Shown here in pieces: positions 1-12,825 of a stretch of DNA of 64,000 nt. Source of the DNA: Rhodeus uyekii (Eukaryota; Chordata; Actinopteri; Cypriniformes; Acheilognathidae). The notes beneath the pieces are model-generated. The model ran no database searches. It was given only the letters and a program-made list of their open reading frames with translations, and was not told where the DNA came from. Position 1 is the first letter of the stretch; each line of letters opens with the position of its first letter. A program made the translations under genes and the position numbers. The stretch lies in assembly GCA_037043235.1 (NCBI GenBank), contig JAWRVZ010000025.1, forward strand, positions 5,564,501 through 5,628,500. The letters run 5' to 3'.

Positions 1-2772
1 ATGAATTCTTTTTAGTGCATCAAAAACATAAAGTTAACACACGTAAACTGTAAGACTTGCCACATTTTTATTTTTTTAAGTGTTGTTCTGTAAAATACTA
101 TATAGTTAAACATTAACATGAAAAAATGACAGCATAGTCATAGCAGAACATGGAAGAATTCAAATTTTGCCAAAATTTGGCGCTTTTAATGCCAAATACG
201 CAAAAATAGAACGCTTATGGTTGATGCCCGACAGGGTTAAAGGATTTCAGACAGAGGTCTGTGGTTAAGATTATTCTAGTGATTGGCATGGGAAATTGGT
301 CAAAGGAGTTTTGTTTTTAGATTGGTATCCAGATTTGGGTCTCGGTCTTTTATATTTGTTCATTCTTAAGTGACAGCAGCGCTGTAGCCAGTTTGTTTCC
401 ATAGCACTGGTCCGGCAATCCTGAGAGACAGCAAATGTCTCCGTTTCTCCTCCAGATGCGTGCTAAGGACCAATAGACAGGAAAAGTCTTCTCATCTAGT
501 CAATAACAAGTGAGGAATGTTTCTCTAGTTTTTGAAGTTTTCCTTCAAAAGCCCACAGGATGAGGGAATGTAAAACATCACTTTAGGGCTGCAGTAATCA
601 GGCCTCATGGGCCAGAGGGGAGAAAACATTCCAGAAATTTTAACCAATGACAATGATAATGACACTAAGATTGAAATTTGTTTACAGGTAGTCGCTCTTC
701 GTAGACTTACTGATATCTTCATTTAATCCTATATTAAAATGGCTCAGGATAATCCCTCTGTTCTTTGGTAATTATGACTGTATTGATTGGTTGTACTGCA
801 CAAATCTACAAGAGCCTGAACATTATATGGATCGAAACCTAATGTGTAAAAAACAGGATCCATCAGATATGTCTTTTTGAGGACTTGCCATGTTTTTTTC
901 AGCTCTTCCAAATTCTTAGCTGGTGTGTAGATATTGTGATTGTTCTGTGTGTGTTTCAGCCTTGTTTTCACTTTCTCAGCCTTTGAATTGTTACAAAGAG
1001 ATTCATTCTCAAATAATTATTTCTACCTGCATAGATGTTTTGTTGTTTGAAGAAACATCTAAAGAGATGTGAAATCCCTGGCTTAAGTAAAGCACGCAAA
1101 CGCTGCATTCCAGAAAAGGCTGATGGTCCCAAACGAATTCATTTTAACACCAGATCTAATTCTGTTGAAAGAGCTTGCAGCCTCATATCACACATACTTA
1201 GAGTTTTACTCCCATTTTAATCGGTGACCTTGCTATTTGAGTTTGTTGATTCCCTCTCTTCTCTTCCCTTTTCTCCAGGCATTCAGACATGTCTCTGTGC
1301 GACTGTCAGGTCATGTATACCTCAGCTGCTCCATGGGCAAGACAAGCAGATCCTTGTTGACACATGCAGCAGTCAATGTATTCAAGCTGACAGTCTAATG
1401 TGGTGGATTAATGTGTGCATTGGGAGAGATGGATGGATGGATGAATGGGTGAATGCATGATGCTTGTGGTGTTTTTGTGGAGTTTTTGTCTCAAGTTATC
1501 CCCATCTTCCTGCATGCCTCCTTGGGTCCTGTTTAGACATCTTAAGATTGCTTGTCTAGTAGACCAGTGAACTTTTGGTTCACAACCCATTTGCATTATA
1601 TAGACTCACAGAGATGGATTAATTTTCTAAAATGTTGTGTGATGATGGGCTGTTGTGCTTTAGCATGCAAACACTAGACCTTTTGTACATTAGAGTTGTA
1701 AATGCTCCATGCAACATTACATTTAAAATCTAGTTGTGCTATGATTTTTCCCCCCTAGTTTTCTAAAATATGTCAAATAAACATTTACATTTTTTAAACT
1801 AAGTCATAGAAACTAGCTTTTACATGCATTTTTTTTTTATTCATTCATAACACATCCTGTAGGCCATTTACCCCTGGGACATTTAGGTGTAACATACAGA
1901 ATTAGTTTTTTGTTTGTCTTCCAACGGCTACAGATTTCTAAAGAGGATTTGTCAAGAGCTCAGCTTTACTGCCGGCCAAGGTTTCTCTCAGCGGTGACGT
2001 CTGACCCAAACATTCACGATGCAAGATTTTGTGAAGGTGGCAGAATAATGTCTTTGATTTCGTTTGATTTCTCCCCTGCAGTCTGAGTGTAAGCTTCATA
2101 ATTGATCTTAGGTCAGTGAGTGGAGGGGAACAAATCTCCTCTTTGTGCCTGGCTGCAGCTTTAAACAGTCTCATACTCCAACAGGCAGTGCCAGAGCAAA
2201 GGACGTGCCAGTCACCCTGACCCGCCTGGCTGATGATACCGATGACCACATGCCAAGCGGGACTTCCACACATCAAATTAATGGAAAGCATTCACTCTTG
2301 AAAGCTTTAGCACAGCCCTGAAAAGCATGCACTTAGAAACCCCATAAACCAAAACTACATGCTAAATAAAAAAAAGGATTTATGAGACTGAGCAAATGTT
2401 TACAAGCCCTTTGAGTTATTATGAATATTTAAGTATGAATTAAAAATAAAATAAAAGTGTAGTCAGTTCACAGTTATGATATGATCTTTCCATAGACCTC
2501 ACTGTTGGAGGTTTTCTTTGATAGTTTGGAGACCTTAAGGAGCAGGGAGGATACCTACATTACTCCCTTAGTAATAACTGGCTGCAATTCAGCATTTCAC
2601 ACACCAGGAAACCAATTCAAAGACTTCAGCTTACACTGAAAGAACTGAGGTGAATGTACTATAAACCTCACTGAAGAATCACTGTCTGTGTGAAAATAGC
2701 AGAAGAATGGGCCATTAAAACATTGGTTAAAACATAAATTTGATGATCTTGAAGCAACTTGGAAGCCTGTTT
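1..2772. other. Intergenic DNA, no named feature
   Basis: This is AT-rich sequence without a supported exon. The 1938-2291 stretch is the least AT-rich and has a 117-codon minus-strand frame, but its translation resembles no family I know. Confidence 0.5.
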
Positions 2773-2777
2773 AAGCC

Positions 2778-3131
2778 TGTCACAGTCTTGTCTCATCGGT
2801 CACATCCGGGTCCCTTTGTTTATCTTCTAGGTCTTACACACTCCTGTCTCTGTCTAATCACGTCCCAAGTTCCGTCAGCTGGTCCCAATCCTGTGTTTGT
2901 CCTTAAATACCCTCCTGTGTTCCTTTGTCTTTGTCGGTTATTGTCATTGTTACGTGGATGTGTCGTGTGTGTGGATGTTCCACCCGTTTCTCTCCCAGTT
3001 CAGAGATTTTGCACCACCGTGTGCATTTTGTATTTGTATGTAAAGTGTTTTTGTTTTGTTTATCAAAGCCTGAGTTTTCTGCAGAGCTGTCTCCTCGTTT
3101 CTCCACATCACACACCAACACGAGCGTGACA
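2778..3131 (+). mobile_element. Solo LTR-like element (354 bp)
   Basis: It begins TGTCAC and ends GTGACA, the TG...CA ends of an LTR. It is flanked by an exact 5-base duplication AAGCC (2773-2777 and 3132-3136). The interior has a TATA-like TAAATACC at about 2903 and an LTR-like pyrimidine-rich 3' part. No gag/pol sequence adjoins it, so it is a solo LTR or a similar short element. Confidence 0.75.
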
Positions 3132-3136
3132 AAGCC

Positions 3137-6100
3137 AGAGTAACACATTTAAAAAGTAATCATGATGTATTTAATGTCTCCCAATTGTGATTTGATATCT
3201 CACTATGGGACTATATTTCGCAATTTCAATGTTTTCTTATAATTGTGACTTTATCATAATTGTAACTCAATGTTACTCAATGTTAATGTTCATGTCTTGC
3301 ATGACTTTGCTTCTCATAATTCTGTCTTTATGTCAATATTGAATTAGTAATTTTTTTATTGACTTCATTTCTTATTTTAAACTTTATCTTATAATTAACT
3401 TCATATCAGCAATAAAATACGACATGGACTTCAAGATCTCGTAAAAAGGGCATTTTAGGACCCCTTTAAGTAGAGTTTTGCGTTCCAGATTTTTCAATGT
3501 GGTCTCAATCTATCAGCAGTTGGAACATGACGTTATAAATGTGTTAATATGTTAAAGCCTAACTGATTAAGAAATTGTGCCATAATTATACATGATTGCA
3601 TTTCATTAGTATCAAAGTTCAGAACACTTAGCAGACGTTTTCCTGCAGTGAACACTTGTATAATCAGCTGCCATTGGCATTTTCAATATATCACTATGTC
3701 CTTTCATCCTTCTATTGTGGGATTTGTATAATGCATAGAGCCTATAGGCATTTTTTTATTAACTAAAGATGATGTTTATGAGCAGTGCATGCTTTCAAAC
3801 AGAGTTTTCTCCTGTTGAGTGCAGTCACTCCCACTGGCTCCTCAATGAGGTGTTAATGCCACAATTGAACTGATTGGACCAGGGACCTTTCAACGGCCCT
3901 CAGCCCCACTGTGGTGGTGATGTTTTTATGTTTTGTAGGGTTTCATATGTCAAACACTTTAGTAACACCTTATTGGGATCATACCAAAGAGGTATGAAGG
4001 ACCATGAAGAGGACACTGTTAGGTACACTGTGAGTACAAAGACATTTTATTGCTTCTTGCTGCTTACACTACATTCTTTACGTTCTTGTGGTTTTGATGG
4101 GATATACTTGAAAGCACCAGGGTACACTGGTTTCCTTCTCATGCAATCCCAATGGTTTCCTATGCTAGCTTGCACTACATAAATTGCATTTATGTGTGAG
4201 CATACAGATCAGAAATAGGAAGTCCACACCACAACTATAACGATATATTGACATAGAAGAACAATATTGTTGGAATTACTTTTAGGTTTTTTTCCTTGCT
4301 GATAAATGATAACAACATTGACAGCCAATCAGAATCCAACCAACTATAAAGAGCTTGAGCATTTAAACTTGAGCATCATAACTTCAGTGCAAGCTTATAT
4401 GGTAATTAACAATATTATTGTTCATTGGTGTAGACACTAATATACTTATTCTCGGTGTGAGTGGGCTTCAATGATAAAAAATAACTGTAAACGATTGTTA
4501 GTTGTTCTAATTGTATGAAAATTGAGAAGTGCAAAATACAACTATAACTGTAATGATAACAACACAGGGGAAATATATTATTTGAACGAATTTTAGAGTG
4601 TTTTTTTCCAGCTGATAAAAACATTAACTTAAGTAGCAGATGACATTTAAGGGCAGCATGCACTTAAACAGAATGTTATCATGCACTGGTCGATAAGAGC
4701 GCTTGTCTGCACCGAGCCACTGTGTTCAGCACTGCAAAGACTTAAGAAGTAATTTCAGTAGCTTAGTGTGAGTTCCCAAAAAGGAACCACTCCAACTTGT
4801 GTTTGTTCACACATTACTTGTTCACAATGCACTCTCGCTGAACTGGAGACATGCACTTTCAGCTCACAATCAAATTTTATTTTATTTCTTAAATAAATTG
4901 AATTAGATTTCTTTTATTTTCATTTTAATTTCCTTGGAACCCAGTTTGAAAACATATTAGTTAGTTTAATATACTGCAGTTTTTTCCAAGGGTTTGTTTT
5001 TAAGCCGTTTATGTGTACTTGTTTTTATTATATATTTTTCAAAAGATATTCGTTAAGGACATGATCCTCTCTTGAGCCTCGTTCACTGTAGTGCCCTTTG
5101 AAAGCTGTGGCTGAGTGAAACCACAAGCTAATTGTCTGTTATATAACTGTGGGTTGAATAGATGCACACTTTCAAAATCATCATGCTGCTTTATGCGCTG
5201 GTGAACCTCTTCATTTAGTAAGTCAAACACATTTCCATGCTCCTCAATCAAAAGAGCAAGATTCATTTGAAGCCAAAGCTCAAAAGTTTCCACCTCAGAG
5301 TGGAATCAGATGCTCCTCTGAGCAAAACACTTCAGGTGGGGGGACACTCTGCCGTGTTATTTTCAAAAAAGAAGAAGAAAAGAGTCACCTAATATGTTGA
5401 GCGTGGCTCTGAATGTGGCTAACAACATTGGCAGAAGGGCAGGAACCTAAACTAACAAGTCTAGCCTCAGCCACAAAAGTCAAACACCGGCTAAAATAAC
5501 ATCGCCTAACAGTGCAAAATCAGACACCACGTTTTAGTACCGAGGGGCCCTCTGTTCTCAGATTCACTCATCAAGTCCATTTGAACCATCTCAGCTGGCA
5601 GTGAAGGTGATACATTTAGATGTTAATTTATTAGTGGAAGAGGTTGGTTGTGTATCTGTGGGCCTGTGTCATGCAGAGAAATTGAAAGGGAAATGTACAA
5701 CAACACAAGGCCCATTGCATTTCTGCTGGACAGAGATGAAATGCCTAAGTTCAGGGATGTTTTTGAGCACAGTGGCTAACAGAGAGAGGTATTGTGCAGG
5801 GTGACCTGGCTAGTCTAAGCAAAAAACTCAATAAACCCTAATGCTTATTGTCTGATCAAACAAAAAGGGTGAAAAAGCAATGTACGGTAGTATGATATGG
5901 TACTCTTTCATGATGACATTGAATCAATAAAGATAATTATTAAGGTTAGTGTCCTAATCATTTATAAATATATTTATTTATTTATTTATATATAAAATAT
6001 ATGTTAAAAATACAATTTATACATGCAATGAATATACCATGAGAATTATTTTGATTCCTTAAATAAAATTTATTTTAAAAAGTCTAAAACTGTCAGGATG

Positions 6101-7289
6101 ATTAACAACTGTCCTGATATCACATTGAAAAAATTCCTTATAGAAAGTTAAAATTCTTGAAAGAAAACTTCAATCAGTAGTTATATTTAAGCAGCACATT
6201 TATTTATTTATTTTTTCTTTCTTCTGAAACATTTTTGCATTAGTCATCCTGTTTATTTCACATTTTGTTGTCTCCACAGCTGGTGGGACAGTTTTTGAAA
6301 TGCGAATTCTCGTGATTGAGTAACTGAGATCCTCCAAGATGCCCGCAGGAACTCTTTGTAGTGGAGTTTCTCCAACACTGTGGCACGTTGAGAACGAAGA
6401 CGATGAAGACGAGCGCCAGGATTGCTGGTATCCCAAAGCAGCACTTGAAAGGGCATAATCTGCAAGCAACGTGTTTCCTTTTTACCAAAGCCAACTCATT
6501 AAGACAGACTGAGCTTCCAGGAAGAGAGAGTTTATGGAAGACTGTTCCTCAATATGTCTCCTTGATCCCTACACTATCAAACAACACACATTAGTGGCAT
6601 CTCTGGGGAGTTTTCCAACTGGTGAGAATTCTGTTGTGGTGAAGGATAAGCAAGATCTAAACATTGCTGATTTGCCATGTGGATCTTTCCTACTGTCTCT
6701 GGAATCTCTTTTGATGACAGTGTTGTTTCTGGCCAAGCATTTGAGTAGAGGTGTTTATATTTTCCAAGATGATCTCTCTGTTTCATCTCTATGTAGATTA
6801 AACTATTACGAAACTATTCTATTTTTGCCAATATTCTCAAATATCCAGTATGTATAAATTCATTATACTTTATACAACTGGTTAAGTCTAATCCGTTGAA
6901 TCACGTTGAATCTGGTCGTAGATATACATAAAGTCAACCAATCCCAGAAAAAAGGTCTTTATATCCCATAATGTCATGTAATGTCTATGCCCTTGCACCG
7001 AGTTTATGGGTTGTTGTGTTGCCCTTCCTGAGCTCTCTGTTTGAAATATTGCATTACAGGGGAGGTGGGATTTGGAATCTGACCTTCAGAGAGGTGAACT
7101 GAATACTGTTTCAGACTGTGTATAATCTTTTCGCCTTAATGTCTGAAGTGTGTAAAAGTCCCAGGAAGACCAGTTTGGCTGGAGTAACATCAGTTTAAAA
7201 GCTATTTTTTGTTAACCTGAATAAGTATAGTTGGAGTGTAATTCTAATCTCAAATAATTCACAGTTTTACAAAAAGTTTTAAGCTCAAC
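3137..7289. other. Intergenic DNA with decayed repeats
   Basis: There are repeat-like pieces at about 4240-4680 (two partly similar blocks around ACAACTATAACG / ACAACTATAACTGTAATGATA and GCTGATAAA). Two minus-strand frames at 5039-5293 and 6258-6494 look mildly protein-like. I name no gene. Confidence 0.4.
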
Positions 7290-7445
7290 TTAAACTTTAT
7301 TTATAAAGTACTTCTTTATTAGAAGCCTAGCAGCTGAATTCTTAACAAGCTGCAGGAAATAGAGAGGGGCCCGATTCACACCCAGATACAATGCATTACT
7401 ATAATCCAAACAGGAAGACACAAAGGCAGTTTGCTGGGACAAGGT
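7290..7445 (-). pseudogene. LINE reverse-transcriptase C-terminal fragment
   Basis: The minus strand reads LSQQTAFVSSCLDYSNALYL, then LQLVKNSAARLL. This is the (V)SRLDYCNALY..L...LQ.VQNAAARLL motif found after the RT domain of L2/CR1-type LINEs. It is about 50 residues long, truncated at both ends, with no endonuclease or palm region nearby. Confidence 0.6.
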
Positions 7446-7786
7446 CCATCTCACCTTGATTGAGTGTTGTTTACGGATCATGACTGTAACCTTGGTTCCC
7501 TGAAGAGGGAGCAAGACGATGCATCACCTTGCCACACCTCCTGCGTCCCTGCCGGTGTATTACTTCAGCCACTTAAAGCTGCCGCTTCTCTCATTTGCCA
7601 TGCTTTACTGGGTCAAGAGACTGATAACACATCCCAAACTTTTGAACAGTATGTGTGTTATCCTTGCAACATATTCAATGGTTCTTATGTTCTTTAATAT
7701 ATGTTTCATTGTTTTGCGAGGACTCTTGTTTCTGCAAGACTCTTCTTTTGGAGATTTCACAGCACACACTGTATCCAACCGTTGTT

Positions 7787-7788
7787 GC

Positions 7789-7838
<50 letters not shown>
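7787..7838 (+). repeat. (GTT)n microsatellite
   Basis: About 17 GTT units with one GCT interruption near the left end. The poly-Cys and poly-Val frames are artefacts of it. Confidence 0.95.
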
Positions 7839-9082
7839 TACTAATGCTTTGTAGGTAAATGTACTTAATGTATTAACTTTATTGTAAAAATTAAGTAATC
7901 TGTACTATTCACATACAATGCCTTGTTTACTCATAAAACCCCAGTTAAGATTATTTGATTGGTTTGAGTGCCATTTTACTTGAATACTGAATTATCAATA
8001 CAACTGAAAAAAATTGAGAATGTCACATAAGCTGAATTCATAAATTGATGTTGATTTTCCTAAATTCTCTTCCTATTGCTGCATAGAGCGATGCAATAAA
8101 AAATCACACTTATTTTGTTTCAAAGGAAACAAATAGTAATAAATAGTAAAAAAATAAATAGTAACTTTTAACTAGTCTATTTTTTGGGTTAAATAATGTT
8201 CTTTTAAATGTTATTGCTAACACTTATGGTATGAACGTTATGTGAAACGTTTAATTGTGTTGGTACAAAGCCCCCTCTATATTTGTGACAATATCTTGCA
8301 GTTGACCATGATTGAATCACCTGTAGACTCTGGTAACACACAACAATGGTAACAGTAATGGTAGCTACACTATTCAAGAGCAAGTCGAAAGTAAATTAAT
8401 TCAAGTTCAATCTCTGCTGTTCTATTTTAGTTACTAGAACTATGTAAGTGAACTATACTAAGCATTTGTCAGTATAACATTCTATTCCTATTTCACTATA
8501 TTTTTTTAAGGCAACCGGTTTTGGATGCTTTTTTAAGTAAGTCTAACTGATTAGATTTTACAGTGCAGTTGCAGAGAGCGATATCCCAGAACAGCAATAA
8601 TTACCTATTCGTATCAAGGCTATATTCATAAATCACACATATCATGACTGTACGCAGAGGGAGTCTTGCTTTCCACACATGCCTTGCTTCTTTTCACAGC
8701 ATTCTGACGTTCAGTAGCTCACTCTACACTTTCCACATTAGATGTTTGCAACTCCACAGGGAATTGAAGCCATGCTGAACTGTTCTGGGAAACAAAAATG
8801 CCTTTGAGTTTCAGACTATTGGCACGTAGCTTGCTGTGATTGTTCCCATCACTGTATCGAACTAAGTTGTGTTTACAGTATAAGTCCACTTGATAGCTGT
8901 TCCATGTCATTAAGGGCCCTTAAACTTGAATGGCAGATATAAATGCTAAAGTACATGCCAACCCCTTACAATGTATTACAAAGAAGTAATGAAACACTCT
9001 ACATAATATTGTGAAATATAAATGTTTTCTATCTTAATGTTTATAAATACATTTTTTATGTTTTAATATTATTTCGTTAGCA

Positions 9083-9344
9083 GTCATTACATTACAAATC
9101 ATTCTAATATGCTGATTTGCTGCTAAATAAACATTTCTTATTATTATCAATGTTGAAAACTGATGCTTAATATTTTTTTGTGGAAACAATGATACTTTGA
9201 TATTCTCTGATGAATAGAAAGCATTAATTTGAAATCAAAATCTTTAGTTTTTTGATCTTAATCTTGTTTTATTTTGCTGAATAAAATAGTGTTGATTTCA
9301 ATAAAAAGACGTAACTGACCACAAGCTTTTGAATGGTAGTGTAT
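9083..9344 (-). repeat. Family A copy upstream of the GT tract, inverted
   Basis: The plus strand contains ATTCTAATATGCTGATTTGC, CAATGTTGAAAACTGATGCT and the terminus CACAAGCTTTTGAATGGTAG. These are the reverse complement of family A landmarks. Confidence 0.65.
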
Positions 9345-9371
9345 GTATATGTATATATGATGCAAGTATGC

Positions 9372-9374
<3 letters not shown>

Positions 9375-9432
<58 letters not shown>
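9375..9432 (+). repeat. (TG)n microsatellite
   Basis: About 28 uninterrupted TG units flanked by TATATG repeats. It accounts for the apparent Cys/Val and His/Thr reading frames here. Confidence 0.95.
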
Positions 9433-9434
<2 letters not shown>

Positions 9435-9439
9435 TATGT

Positions 9440-9702
9440 ATATATATATACGGAAGTAAACAGGAAGCTTCCCGTGTCATTTCCTTCACCTGTCCCCAAT
9501 CTCCTCTTTTATATAAACCCTCAAGTTGTCCCTAGTCTTTGTCGGTTGTTGAAGATGTTACGTCATGTTCTCCATGTTCTCCACAAGTGTGCGACTTTTG
9601 TTTATATTTAAATTATTGTTCATTTCAGTTTGCAAATAAAGCCTGTGGCAGCGTATTCTGCCGTCTCCTCGTCTTCATCCCGCACCACAAGTGTTACAGT
9701 AT
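9440..9702 (+). repeat. Second LTR-like fragment
   Basis: The segment contains CTCTTTTATATAAACCC (TATA-like) at about 9504, AGTCTTTGTCGGTTGTTG at about 9534, AATAAAGCC at about 9637, and ends in CACAAGTGTTACA. The string GTCTTTGTCGGTTRTTG and the following GTTACGT are shared with the element at 2778-3131 (about 2925-2955). The left end is lost in a GT repeat, so the borders are uncertain. Confidence 0.5.
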
Positions 9703-9799
9703 ATATATAAAAGTCTGAAGGGGCATGTGCCTAACAACACCATTCAGCCATGACAGCACAGCACAGCATCTCTTGTGCCTTATTGCTTGTATATATATA

Positions 9800-10724
9800 C
9801 AGTGGAGTTCACCTATCTTGAGTCACGGTTAACTCGCCAATACTATTATGTCGACGTTTTTTGAAGTGGAACCGCCAAACTCCCTATTTGTCTTAGTATT
9901 TTCGACTCTTTAATGTCGATTCCTTAATGTCGCCGAACACTAATATCTCGAGCAAATATCTCGGACAAAGTCGTCACTTCACATTGTTATCTCGTGAGTC
10001 ATGAGCGTACTTAGTTCACTGCGCATGCACTGAGTTTGCGTTGCACGTGGATCGCGGTCCATGTGGTCGCTCTGTCAGTGACGCTACTCACAGCGGGACT
10101 CTGAAGTGAAAGCACATTCATGTTCTTACGAGAGCTGCCGTGGGTCCCACCCCCATCCCAAAGCCTCATCCACTTCTGTGTGCACATACAGCCTGCCTTC
10201 TCTGATTTGATTGGTTTTCTCAAATATTTTGACATTGGTTAGAATTAACGAGTGGTAACGACCAATGAGTATAAGGCTTAGATGAACGAACACACACACA
10301 CACAAACACATCCTGCTTCTGTTCTGAAGCGCTCTGCTCAGCGCCGCTGAGGGAAGCCGAATTTGTTGAGAAAGCACATTAGAAAACGCAAGAAAGTATG
10401 CAATCTAGTACAGCGTGATGACCTCATGAATATGTTATGACTGTTTACGCTGTGAGCTAAATTGTGTTTGCAATGTTGGAGAATATAATTAAAGGTTTGT
10501 ATGGAGAATCAAAGTTGTTTTTTATTGTATACTGTTAAATATCTGCTGTTAGTTGGTGCACATATGCCTTTTGTTGTTAGCAAACATATACAGTGTATGT
10601 ACATTTTTATAGCATGCCGATCGCTTCATCTAATAAATAGATATATTTAGATAGTTATCTCGCTAAACGGTTATCTCAAGGCTTTTTTTGCAACCTCTGA
10701 GGCCGTCGACATAACCGAACTCCA

Positions 10725-10727
<3 letters not shown>
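9800..10727. mobile_element. pogo/Tigger-like non-autonomous element
   Basis: The ends are CAGTGGAGTTCACCTATCTT and, reverse-complemented, CAGTGGAGTTCGGTTATGTC, inserted in a TA-rich tract (TA at 9798-9799). Subterminal sequences such as CTTGAGTCACGGTTAACTCG and its partner near 10665 are also inverted. There is no transposase frame over its 928 bases. The TA on the right is not intact. Confidence 0.75.
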
Positions 10728-10762
<35 letters not shown>

Positions 10763-12689
10763 TCAAACAAACACGAGTTCAGAATGGAGCCCTTCCCAGC
10801 TGGTGTCAATAAGCGTCTGTGGGTCCAAGTTTACGTCTCTGTGTAATCAGAATGGAAAGAACCAACAGCTTCCTCTTTGGCTCTGTGATAATGTGTGGGA
10901 GTTTAGTGTTAGTCAATATTTGTCCCAGTGTGTGAATTACGTGCATTGCTGTGTTTACATTGCCTCAAACATTTACAAGTAGCCTCAAACATTCTTTCAT
11001 TACAATATTTTCCCATGCGCCTGTCTGTCTATCCGCCTTGATCACTTTAACCTCAACGACAGAAGTGAAGGGAAATGGCTTGATTCTGCTGCTAAATCGA
11101 ATCTAATTTTAAATTGTTCGATGTGTGGTCCTCTTTCATATCTTAGAGCATATTTTGAATCAAAGCTTAGGAAACATACACTATTAATCTATGGACGGGG
11201 CAAAGTGTCTTTTTCTACAGAACAGCAGTTGTTTGTTTTTGTTTTTCAGGGTAATTTGTCGAGTATGTTCCAGAGTGGGTCTGCACGTGATCACTTGACA
11301 AGATCCTTCTCTCCTTCATGGATAATCAAACAAAGCAGAGTTGGGAAACTGTCTCATTTAAACAATACAAGCAGTAGCTCTTCATCTTTGATGACTGATG
11401 ATTCATGTCCTTGTTTAACCTTTGTGGAGCATTTGATCAGTTTTGTGCACAAAAAAGTGGACATATTTAGCAATCTAACTGATGGAAATGGTTCATGTTC
11501 AAGGCAGAATAAAAACTTTCTAGAGAGCAGTTTGGTGACCTTCTCTGCCTTCAAGTGAACCTGATAAGCCAAGGTCATGCATTTAAGTTGGAAATTAAAT
11601 ACAAACAAAGCCAAAACAAGTACACAATTGATGGCAAAACATATTTTATTTTTCTTGCGTTAGTGGACTTGAACTATTTATGCATGGTGTTTAAAGAAAA
11701 ACAACTTAACATTAATCAAATGTAATGTAACTTAAATTAATTTGTTAAAAAAAGCAAACAACAAGGAATGTTGACTGAACTAAAATGAATAAAAAATTTG
11801 ATTGGTAGTTAAAAATTAAAAATTAAAAATATCCCACACGTAAATAGCTTGGTTATTCATGTGTATATATAACGACTGCATATGAGTTTTATAATAGCAT
11901 AAACAGTGTTGTGCTGTTGTTTTAACTAGATTAGATTATTTAACTTAATTTACTCATCCTCATTTTAATCCGATCCTGTATGACTTTTTTCTTTGAAATA
12001 AAGATATTTTGATAATATATATATATTTTTTTTACTATTTGGTTACCAACATTTACAACTATCTTCTTGTTTCGGGTTTGGAACAACATGAGTAAATGTT
12101 ACATTTTTAGGTGAGCTATATTTTTAATTCCCAAAGTATTCTCATACTTTTAATAATAAGTGTTAAAAAAACAAAAAAACAAACGTAGTTGTCTTTTGAC
12201 TGCAAGGCAACAAAACAAAAAAATTACTGCAAAGCTGTGACTCTTGACCTCAGCTATTGGAAGTTCTGAACTTCAAGTCTTCTTCTCACTCTGTCACTTT
12301 GGTTTCTGTATGAAATATGACAGTGATGTCATGAGCAGCGAGCCAAAGACTGACTCAGTGCCTGGATCCCCATGAAAAAGGAAGAACAGATGAACTGATG
12401 CTGGGGTAGAATCTCACTGCTTAGCGTGTGGCCCCAGGGTACGTTGACAATTTGGTGGCCCTTTATGAATTTGCTATGGATTTATTGGTCTGAATGTGTC
12501 TGAAATTTTGAAAGTACTCCCAGAGTGCTTCTGGTATCACTCAGACTACAGCTGGATCATTGTGCAGTCATCATGACTCCCACAAACATGTGGTGAAGGT
12601 TTGATGACGTTCACACTTTCAGCCGACCTACACAGACTATAGTGCATTTGGAATATTAGTCTTCTTTATTATATTACCTAGCTGACTGA

Positions 12690-12825
12690 TTTATAATTGT
12701 TCCTTGCTAAACAGATTGAGCATGATACTAGCAAAACTGACTTTGTGGGTTTGATTCACAGCACTGATATATATTGAATGAAGTTGCTTTGGTTATAAGT
12801 GTCTGCCAAATGCAAAAATGTCAAT
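12690..12825 (+). repeat. SINE-like remnant (tRNA-derived tail)
   Basis: The segment ends AGTTGCTTTGGTTATAAGTG then TCTGCCAAATGCAAAAATG. This is the shared teleost SINE tail (consensus AGTCGCTTTGGATAAAAGCG, TCTGCCAAATG). A GGTTTGATTCACAG B-box-like string lies at about 12748. Confidence 0.6.

Noticed and set aside
1938..2291. 117-codon minus-strand frame
   Set aside because: There is no recognisable family, no splice context and no support from the opposite strand. It was left as intergenic.
7519..7858. Poly-Cys and poly-Val reading frames
   Set aside because: They are produced by the (GTT)n microsatellite.
9269..9611. His-Thr and Cys-Val repeat frames
   Set aside because: They are produced by the (TG)n tract.
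11121..11558. 145-codon plus-strand frame
   Set aside because: It is long for AT-rich DNA but has a Ser homopolymer, no domain and no adjacent exon with matching phase.
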